DNA of 14,066 bases from Minisyncoccota bacterium. Lineage in GTDB: Bacteria > Patescibacteriota > Minisyncoccia > Minisyncoccales > CG1-02-41-26. Under the pieces are notes generated by a model that was not told the DNA's origin, searched no databases, and saw only the letters and a program-made list of their open reading frames with translations. Position 1 is the first letter of the stretch. Each line of letters starts with the position of its first letter. The translations under genes were made by a program, and so were the position numbers. Positions 6,153-10,970 of this stretch are shown piece by piece. The stretch is taken from contig JAQURU010000013.1 of assembly GCA_028715435.1 (NCBI GenBank), positions 1-14,066 of the forward strand, read 5' to 3'.

Positions 6153-6650
6153 ATGAAAAAAATACTGATATTTGTTATTATTTTTGGGTTCTTGATCGGA
6201 TCAGCTGGAGCGGTATTGGCTCAATCAGATTTAAATGAATGCTGCAAGGTAACAAATGACATTAACCTTGGATCTGGAGGTGAGATTAATGGATCGCAAA
6301 CCGCAGTGTTTGTTGGGCCAAGCGATAGCGCTAATTGCGATTCAAACGGTAATGGGATAATAGATGACGGCGAAACATTGAAAAAAGCTAGCGGTATAGC
6401 AAGGCCAGACTGGGGAATGGTTTGTCTATTGAATACAATTTACACTATTACGAACTGGATATTCTATATCTTAACCTTGGTAGCTGTTCTGATGATTGTT
6501 TATGGTGGCTTCATCTATATTTCAGCTGCTGGGGATCCTGCTAAAGCAGCCAAAGGGAAAACTGTTTTGACCCTTTCCATAATTGGCTTGGCCATTGCTT
6601 TATTGGCAAAATTTGTCCCATCATTGGTTAGATTTATTTTAGGGTTGTAA
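6153..6650 (+). CDS. T4SS-pilin-like secreted protein 2 with EF-hand-type loop
   Basis: 165 residues. The signal peptide is MKKILIFVIIFGFLIGSAGAVLAQ (1-24 region). The ectodomain (25-92) carries four cysteines (Cys30, 31, 62, 91) and a loop DSNGNGIIDDGE (63-74) that fits the 12-residue EF-hand/dockerin calcium pattern at positions 1, 3, 5, 6, 8, 9 and 12. Two membrane helices (about 102-127 and 137-165) flank GDPAKAAKGK, as in the paralogues. It lies 58 bases after pilin 1 with no terminator between, so the three are probably co-transcribed. Calcium binding is inferred from the motif alone; a single loop without obvious flanking EF helices is more like a dockerin or calcium-binding surface loop. 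Confidence 0.8.
   Translation: MKKILIFVIIFGFLIGSAGAVLAQSDLNECCKVTNDINLGSGGEINGSQTAVFVGPSDSANCDSNGNGIIDDGETLKKASGIARPDWGMVCLLNTIYTITNWIFYILTLVAVLMIVYGGFIYISAAGDPAKAAKGKTVLTLSIIGLAIALLAKFVPSLVRFILGL
6483..6607 (+). repeat. Pilin core DNA repeat, copy 2 (125 bp)
   Basis: Two mismatches against copy 1: G at 6491 and T at 6518, both silent. Confidence 0.95.
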
Positions 6651-6655
6651 AAAGT

Positions 6656-7291
6656 ATGATAAAAAAAATATTGTCAATTTTCGCGATAGTTTGTTTGTCA
6701 ACAATAATAGTTCCGTCTGTTTTTGCTGCCTGTGATCCTCCACCATGTGACTCTGGCTATGTGTGTGTTGATAATGAGTGCATACCTGCGCAAACTGAAA
6801 GATTTCAGCCGCCGGGTCCTGGTGTTTGCATTAGAATCGGAAGCAACTTTACAATGAAACTTACTGATGCTAATTCAAAGAAAGTTTCTGTGAATATTAA
6901 AAGTGGCGCAATTATCGCATCAGAAACAGCAGATTATAAAAATTGTCCTTATCTTCAAGAAACTGATTCGAGTATAGAATCAAAGTGTACGTTTACTGAT
7001 AATGGAGATATAAGCAATACTGCAACATGTATTTTGCCAAAGCCAAGCGAAATTGGAATGGTTGGAATGTTAAATACGATATATACAGTTACTGGTTGGG
7101 TATTTTACATCTTAATGTTAGTGGCTGTTCTAATGATTGTTTATGGTGGCTTCATCTACATTTCAGCTGCTGGGGATCCTGCTAAAGCAGCCAAAGGCAA
7201 AACTGTTTTGACCCTTTCCATAATTGGCTTGGCCATTGCTTTATTGGCAAAGTTTATACCGCCACTGGTGAAATTTATCTTAGGAGTTTAG
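6656..7291 (+). CDS. T4SS-pilin-like secreted protein 3 with Cys-rich module
   Basis: 211 residues, beginning 5 bases after pilin 2. The signal peptide MIKKILSIFAIVCLSTIIVP to VFA shares KKILSIFA with pilin 1. The ectodomain (25-138) is the largest of the three and has eight cysteines. Its front is CDPPPCDSGYVCVDNECIP, a CxxGYxCxxxxC pattern seen in small disulfide-knot modules, followed by a beta-rich segment (about 56-128). The two-helix pilin core (about 147-172 and 182-211) is nearly identical to the others. The residue after the signal peptide is close to a lipobox (FAAC), but Phe at -3 is atypical, so a lipoprotein is unlikely. A strong hairpin follows the stop, closing the operon. Confidence 0.8.
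   Translation: MIKKILSIFAIVCLSTIIVPSVFAACDPPPCDSGYVCVDNECIPAQTERFQPPGPGVCIRIGSNFTMKLTDANSKKVSVNIKSGAIIASETADYKNCPYLQETDSSIESKCTFTDNGDISNTATCILPKPSEIGMVGMLNTIYTVTGWVFYILMLVAVLMIVYGGFIYISAAGDPAKAAKGKTVLTLSIIGLAIALLAKFIPPLVKFILGV
7124..7248 (+). repeat. Pilin core DNA repeat, copy 3 (125 bp)
   Basis: One mismatch against copy 1 (C at 7198, silent), 1.2 kb away. Confidence 0.95.
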
Positions 7292-7310
7292 TGGGAGTTG
7301 TTTGTAGAAT

Positions 7311-7340
7311 CGAAAACAGCCGCGGAGGCGGCTGTTTTCG
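7311..7340 (+). terminator. Terminator after pilin operon
   Basis: A perfect 13-bp stem, CGAAAACAGCCGC (7311-7323) with 7328-7340, and a GGAG tetraloop. The TTTT run lies within the descending arm and is followed by GGTTGATTT. Confidence 0.8.
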
Positions 7341-7341
7341 G

Positions 7342-7370
7342 TTGATTTAATGGGTTTTTTGGCTTACTAT
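7342..7370 (+). promoter_or_regulatory. Candidate promoter for tRNA-Leu
   Basis: TTGATT (7342-7347), a 17-base spacer and TACTAT (7365-7370), each four of six to consensus. The start would lie about 20 bases before the mature tRNA. Confidence 0.45.
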
Positions 7371-7396
7371 GAACTTAGCTAAGCTAACTCCATAAT

Positions 7397-7483
7397 GCCG
7401 AGGTGATGGAATTGGCAGTCATGCTAGGTTTAGGACCTAGTGCTAGAAATGGCGTGCGGGTTCGACTCCCGCCCTCGGCACCA
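7397..7483 (+). tRNA. tRNA-Leu (anticodon UAG), CCA encoded
   Basis: A class II tRNA of 87 nt. The acceptor GCCGAGG pairs with CCTCGGC, followed by discriminator A and encoded CCA. The anticodon stem is CTAGG/CCTAG with loop TTTAGGA (anticodon TAG). A long variable arm follows, then a T arm with GGTTCGACTCC. It reads CUA and other CUN leucine codons. Confidence 0.96.
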
Positions 7484-7500
7484 AGTTTAGCTTGGTTTAA

Positions 7501-7517
7501 GCCGCGCTTAGCGCGGC
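7501..7517. repeat. Perfect GC hairpin downstream of tRNA-Leu
   Basis: GCCGCGC-TTA-GCGCGGC: a 7-bp stem with a three-base loop and no T run. It may assist 3' processing of the tRNA transcript or be a small palindromic repeat. Confidence 0.6.
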
Positions 7518-7524
7518 ACAAACA

Positions 7525-7550
7525 AAACCCCCGCTATATGGCGGGGGTTT
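7525..7550. terminator. Bidirectional terminator between tRNA-Leu and hsp20
   Basis: AAACCCCCGC (7525-7534) pairs perfectly with GCGGGGGTTT (7541-7550). It serves tRNA-Leu on plus and the tsaD-prsW-hsp20 operon on minus. Confidence 0.8.
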
Positions 7551-7587
7551 AACGTTCTACGTTATACGGGCCTGCGCTATATGATTT

Positions 7588-8169
7588 TCAGTCCATTTCA
7601 ATGCTGATTTTGCGCTTTTCTTCTTTTTTCTTAGGAATTTTAACAGTTAAAACTCCTTTTTTAAAGCTGGCAGATATTTTTTGATTATTAATATCATCTG
7701 GTAGCATTGTATTGCGAGAAAACGGCCCCCAATAACATTCTTTATGGTAATATTTTTTATCGGGGGTTTGATCTGCTTCGTTTCGTTCACCCCGAATAAC
7801 CAGCATGTTATTTTCCACAAAACTTTCTATATCCTCTTGGCTGACTCCAGCAATATCTGCTTGAATACAAAACTCATTTTCTGTTTCATAAATGTCAGCA
7901 GCTAGCTGGCCCTTGCTTTGAGGCCAATCCTCTTTTTCTTTTGTTTTTTTACTGCTTGCTTTGTGCTTTTCTTTTGATTTTTCTTCTTTTTTCCGTTTTT
8001 TTCTATCTTTTTTGTTTTCTTCTTCATCTTCGTTGTCCTCTTCCTCTTCCTCCTCTTCCTCTTCTTCTTCCTCCTCCTCTATTTCATCATCGTCATTTAT
8101 TTCTTCTTCATCTTTTTCTTCATCATCAAGCCCGATATTGTTTTTAAATTTTTTGAATAATGGAGACAT
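7588..8169 (-). CDS. Small heat shock protein Hsp20/alpha-crystallin with charged N-terminal tail
   Basis: 193 residues from ATG 8169; a GTG at 8190 overlapping prsW would add seven residues. Hsp20 chaperones hold unfolding proteins in the cytoplasm. The alpha-crystallin domain spans about 87-186: QLAADIYETENEFCIQADIAGV, MLVIRGER, a long loop with YYHKECYWGPFSRNTMLPDDI, and the hallmark FKKGVLTVKIPKK. The end, RKISIEMD, supplies the IxI-type anchoring motif (Ile188, Ile190). Unusually, residues 15-52 are almost entirely Asp and Glu (with 14 consecutive Glu), then 53-79 are Lys/Arg-rich, in place of the usual hydrophobic N-terminal arm. Glu codons mix GAA and GAG, so this is not a simple trinucleotide slippage product. 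It is the last gene of the operon, ahead of a terminator. Confidence 0.9.
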   Translation of the reverse strand: MSPLFKKFKNNIGLDDEEKDEEEINDDDEIEEEEEEEEEEEEEEDNEDEEENKKDRKKRKKEEKSKEKHKASSKKTKEKEDWPQSKGQLAADIYETENEFCIQADIAGVSQEDIESFVENNMLVIRGERNEADQTPDKKYYHKECYWGPFSRNTMLPDDINNQKISASFKKGVLTVKIPKKKEEKRKISIEMD

Positions 8170-8173
8170 AAAT

Positions 8174-8872
8174 TTATTTCTTGATAGCACAAATCGACTT
8201 TATCTTTTTTAAGTGTTTAATTCCAAAAGAAACAAATAGCCATAAAGCAACTATAATGGCTAAGGGCAGCAAAAACTTATTTATTCCTTCAATTTTTATT
8301 ATAGACCAATTATAGAATCCGTGCAAACAAGCAACGCCTAACACCCCAAGCCATAAATAGATTTTTTTATTGTAGCAAGTTGATAAAACCAAAAAATAGC
8401 CAATAGCTCCAGAACATAAAGCGTGCAAAAATGTAGCTGATAAAAACCGCCACAGCATAACCTCTATAGCTTCTATTGAAGAAATAGAAACTTGATTGGA
8501 TAACACTAATATGTTTTCTAAAGCAGCAAACCCTAAAGCTGAAATTATCATAAAAAGTACCCAATCAATTGGTTCGTCGGGTTCTGATGTTTTCCACAAA
8601 CCGATTTTAACCCCCATAAGCTTTACAACTTCTTCAACAAGTCCGCTAGTTAAAAACACAGGCAAAGCTATAACAGAAAACCCTAAAATTCCCCAGCTGT
8701 CTTGAAGCCATCTTTCTAAAAATATAGCTGCCACCCCTGATAAAGCGCCCAAAAAGAAAATCCGCAGAACCATTGAATTAGATTCTGGGTGGCTGTCTTT
8801 TCGCAGATAAAATAAAAGCCAGATAAAGCTTGGCAAAAATCCAGCTGATATTATAATAACTTTTTCTATCAT
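8174..8872 (-). CDS. PrsW-family intramembrane protease
   Basis: 232 residues with about seven hydrophobic helices. PrsW-type proteins are membrane-embedded proteases of the CAAX/ABI superfamily; B. subtilis PrsW cuts the anti-sigma factor RsiW. The conserved motifs are all present: GLVEEVVKLMGV (Glu80, Glu81, Lys84), ALGFAALEN (Glu119, Asn120), SATFLHALCSGAIGY (His150) and CLHGFYNWS (His184). The start overlaps the tsaD stop by four bases (ATGA), so translation is coupled. The substrate is unknown, and no anti-sigma factor is visible nearby. The stop is 4 bases before the hsp20 ATG. Confidence 0.88.
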   Translation of the reverse strand: MIEKVIIISAGFLPSFIWLLFYLRKDSHPESNSMVLRIFFLGALSGVAAIFLERWLQDSWGILGFSVIALPVFLTSGLVEEVVKLMGVKIGLWKTSEPDEPIDWVLFMIISALGFAALENILVLSNQVSISSIEAIEVMLWRFLSATFLHALCSGAIGYFLVLSTCYNKKIYLWLGVLGVACLHGFYNWSIIKIEGINKFLLPLAIIVALWLFVSFGIKHLKKIKSICAIKK

Positions 8873-10068
8873 AACTTAAGATTACCACTTGCTTTTATTT
8901 TTTGCCAGCTTTTAGATTTTGTGTTTGATAGCAAGCTTTCTGCCCCCACCATTGCCGCATTGTCCAAGCACAAGCTTTTTTTGGGTACGAAAAAAGGAAT
9001 TTTCAATTCTAAATTTTGAATTTTAAGCTGTCGCCTTAGCTCTTTATTTGCCATAACCCCTCCACCTGTTATTATTGATTTTGCTTTAAATTGCTGGGCG
9101 GCTTTAAGTGTTTTTTCAACTAGAACATCAATAATGGCTTGTTGAATTTCTTTGGCCATGGCGATTTTGTAATCTTTTGATTCGCGGACGGATTTTTTTT
9201 GGCTTTGGAAGTTGTATAAAACAGCTGTTTTTAAACCAGAGAAAGAAAAATCAAAATCTCCTGAGTTTATCATTGGGCGAGGCAGCTTAATTTTTAATTT
9301 TTGATTTTTGATTTTTAATTTCGCTTGCAAAGCAAGCGATGGTCCTCCTGGGTAGGGAAGCCCAAGAATGCGGGCGGTTTTATCAAAGCATTCTCCGGCC
9401 GCATCGTCTCTTGTTGAGCCAATCAGTTGGTAGCGGCCAATTTCAGGCATATAGATTAATTCTGTGTGCCCACCGCTTGCCACTAACCCAATTGCCGGAA
9501 ACTTTATTAGTTTTGATTTTTGATTTTTGATTTTTGAGCTTGCACCAGTTAGCGTTAGCCAATTGGCAGCTAAGTGTGCTTTTATATGATTAACAGGGAT
9601 GATGGGCAATTCCCACCACAAAGAAAGAGCACAAGCAAAATTAATTCCTTGCCACAAACAAGGCTCAAGCCCTGGCGTGTTAGTTATAGCAATCGCGTTT
9701 ACTTTTGGTTTTTGGTATTTTAAAAGAAATTGTTCAGTGGTTTCAAGTAATAATTCGTCTCGATTTAATATAGTTTTTAGCTTTTTAATTTTAGATTGTG
9801 GTTTTTCATTTTTCGTTTTTACTTTTAAATTTAGAAATTTGGCTTTCTGTAGCGCTTTTTTACAAACAGGCGCTAAATTGTGCTGGTGTTCTCTTTTTGC
9901 CAGTGCAGGGTAAACCCCTCCATAAGGGGAATGGATTTTTATTTGTGATGAAACAACGTTGCTTAAAATCTTTATTTTTAGTAATTGTTGTTTGGAATTT
10001 GGTTTTTCTGTCGCTATTATAGCGACAGACGTGTCGTCGCAGGAAGTGTCAATAGCTAAAATTTTCAT
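8869..10068 (-). CDS. tsaD: tRNA N6-adenosine threonylcarbamoyltransferase, with repeat-encoded insertions
   Basis: 399 residues, against roughly 330-350 for typical bacterial TsaD. It transfers threonylcarbamoyl from TC-AMP (made by TsaC) to A37 of ANN-decoding tRNAs, normally with TsaB and TsaE, which are not in this window. Core motifs: MKILAIDTSCDDTSVAI, SPYGGVYPALAKREHQ, NHIKAHLAAN (metal ligands His161, His165), LVASGGHTELI, DDAAGECFDKTAR, FSGLKTA, GGGVMANKELR (Asn341) and LCLDNAAMVG (Asp369). Extra Lys-rich segments interrupt the core near 77-105, 177-188, 249-262 and 348-357 (KIKNQKSK and LKIKNQKLKIK types). At least two come from tandem A/T heptamers. The active-site residues are intact, so the enzyme should work. 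It is first in the tsaD-prsW-hsp20 operon. Confidence 0.93.
   Translation of the reverse strand: MKILAIDTSCDDTSVAIIATEKPNSKQQLLKIKILSNVVSSQIKIHSPYGGVYPALAKREHQHNLAPVCKKALQKAKFLNLKVKTKNEKPQSKIKKLKTILNRDELLLETTEQFLLKYQKPKVNAIAITNTPGLEPCLWQGINFACALSLWWELPIIPVNHIKAHLAANWLTLTGASSKIKNQKSKLIKFPAIGLVASGGHTELIYMPEIGRYQLIGSTRDDAAGECFDKTARILGLPYPGGPSLALQAKLKIKNQKLKIKLPRPMINSGDFDFSFSGLKTAVLYNFQSQKKSVRESKDYKIAMAKEIQQAIIDVLVEKTLKAAQQFKAKSIITGGGVMANKELRRQLKIQNLELKIPFFVPKKSLCLDNAAMVGAESLLSNTKSKSWQKIKASGNLKL
9291..9338 (-). repeat. Heptamer repeat plus hairpin inside tsaD
   Basis: On plus, four consecutive TTTTT(A/G)A heptamers (9291-9318) are followed by a perfect CGCTTGC-AAA-GCAAGCG hairpin (9322-9338). 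Together they encode the inserted LALQAKLKIKNQKLKIK segment of TsaD. Confidence 0.8.
9511..9537 (-). repeat. TTTTTGA heptamer tandem repeat inside tsaD
   Basis: On plus, one hexamer TTTTGA and three TTTTTGA units in tandem. In tsaD they encode the inserted SSKIKNQKSK segment. Confidence 0.85.
10007..10029 (-). repeat. Hairpin within the 5' end of tsaD
   Basis: A perfect 10-bp stem, TCTGTCGCTA (10007-10016) with 10020-10029, and a three-base loop. It lies about 40-60 bases into the coding sequence (codons for TSVAIIAT). It could affect early translation or be chance. Confidence 0.5.
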
Positions 10069-10076
10069 ATAGCTAA

Positions 10077-10105
10077 TTTATAGCTTTTTTCTTGTTTTTT
10101 TTCAA
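10077..10105 (-). promoter_or_regulatory. Promoter for tsaD-prsW-hsp20 operon
   Basis: Read on minus: TTGAAA (10105-10100), a 17-base spacer and TATAAA (10082-10077), each one base from consensus. The -10 ends 8 bases before ATG 10068, implying a leaderless or nearly leaderless mRNA. Confidence 0.55.
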
Positions 10106-10120
10106 ATTTTAGGGTATTGT
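10092..10120 (+). promoter_or_regulatory. Candidate promoter for tRNA-Glu
   Basis: TTGTTT (10092-10097), a 17-base spacer and TATTGT (10115-10120). It is weak but well placed, with the start about 6 bases before the tRNA. It overlaps the opposite tsaD promoter. Confidence 0.35.
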
Positions 10121-10132
10121 AAAATCGTTATT

Positions 10133-10205
10133 GGCGCTATCGTCTAGAGGCCTAGGACTCATGATTTTCAATCATGCGACCGGGGTTCGAATCCCCGTAG
10201 CGCCG
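10133..10205 (+). tRNA. tRNA-Glu (anticodon UUC), CCA not encoded
   Basis: 73 nt. The acceptor GGCGCTA pairs with TAGCGCC, with discriminator G. The anticodon stem is CATGA/TCATG with loop TTTTCAA (anticodon TTC). The T arm contains CGGGGTTCGAATCCCCG. The D-arm sequence TCGTCTAGAGGCCTAGGAC is typical of tRNA-Glu. The following bases CTT show that CCA must be added post-transcriptionally. Confidence 0.96.
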
Positions 10206-10208
10206 CTT

Positions 10209-10248
10209 AAAACAAAACACTTGCTTTGAAAAGCAAGTGTTTTGTTTT
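10209..10248. terminator. Bidirectional terminator between tRNA-Glu and thioredoxin-like gene
   Basis: A perfect 18-bp stem (10209-10226 with 10231-10248) with a TGAA loop and T-rich flanks in both directions. It lies 2 bases past the stop of the minus-strand gene and 3 bases past tRNA-Glu. Confidence 0.85.
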
Positions 10249-10250
10249 GT

Positions 10251-10970
10251 TTAATGGGCCTTTGTGGTTGTAGGAGATGTAGAAGTGGACGTTTTTTGTT
10301 CTTCTAGCTTGGCTAAGTTGATATATTGGCTTAAAATTTCTTCAAGCTCTTCTTTGGATTTTAAACCATAGAATGCATCATCATTTACAATGGTAATAGG
10401 CAGGCTGGGCTCTAAAAGGTAAATTGATTTTATGGTGTCTAAAGGCGCTAACGCAAGATTATAATCAAAGGAATAAACTCTTAAAAACGGATATTTTTCT
10501 CTTAAAGTTGTTAGGATATAGCCCTGGTTTTCACAAGAAGGGCAATTTTTTTTGTCGCTGTACAGATAAATAATAGAAACAATGTTTGTTTTGCAGTCCT
10601 TAGCTGCTTTCTTTAATAAAAGCCAGTGCTTGATTTCTAAAATAGAATAGTATTTTTTTAGCATTAAAAAGTCAGGATTGTCTTTGCCTAAGGTATTGCC
10701 AACTGATTCTAGTTTCTGGGAAATATCAAAAAGCTCTTTGGTTAAAGTTGATTCATTTAGGTTTTTACAAGGCGCTTGGCTTAACACTGAAAATTGGGTT
10801 TCCAAAGATAAAATATCAATGCTTAGCCCTTGCTGAAGCTTGGTTATGGCTGAAATTTTCTTTTCCACAACAGTGTTGCTTAAATAAAATCCGCCTGCAA
10901 ATATAATGGCAGTGGCTAATAAAACAGTTAGATGCCTGCCCCAATTAAGTTTTTTTGTTTTTAATCCCAT
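10251..10970 (-). CDS. Membrane-anchored thioredoxin-fold protein (CPSC motif)
   Basis: 239 residues. A short basic N-terminus is followed by one membrane helix (about 13-33). Next is a helical, probably coiled-coil stalk (35-125, with Cys68 and Cys126), then a thioredoxin-like domain: NIVSIIYLYSDKKNCPSCENQG (redox pair Cys143, Cys146), YPFLRVYSFDY, and LPITIV with the expected cis-Pro191. A Ser/Thr-rich tail TSTSTSPTTTKAH ends it. The topology puts the CPSC domain outside the membrane, so a role in disulfide exchange in envelope proteins is likely; the partner is unknown. Its start overlaps the end of the GT2 gene by ten bases, so they are coupled. It is more divergent than DsbA, TlpA or classical thioredoxins and cannot be assigned to one of them. 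Confidence 0.75.
   Translation of the reverse strand: MGLKTKKLNWGRHLTVLLATAIIFAGGFYLSNTVVEKKISAITKLQQGLSIDILSLETQFSVLSQAPCKNLNESTLTKELFDISQKLESVGNTLGKDNPDFLMLKKYYSILEIKHWLLLKKAAKDCKTNIVSIIYLYSDKKNCPSCENQGYILTTLREKYPFLRVYSFDYNLALAPLDTIKSIYLLEPSLPITIVNDDAFYGLKSKEELEEILSQYINLAKLEEQKTSTSTSPTTTKAH

Noticed and set aside
5651..7291. The three pilin genes as part of a complete conjugation or secretion cluster
   Set aside because: No ATPase, channel or coupling protein genes lie in the window; only the pilin-like subunits are present.
7961..8212. Plus-strand open frame encoding a long poly-Ser protein
   Set aside because: It is the antisense reading of the poly-Glu region of hsp20 and has no family features.
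8869..8871. Recoded TGA (glycine), as in some CPR lineages
   Set aside because: TGA ends tsaD and hsp20 at the expected C-termini, and no conserved domain is interrupted by TGA.
9291..9537. CRISPR-like array in tsaD
   Set aside because: Units are contiguous heptamers without spacers, lie inside a coding gene, and no cas genes are present.
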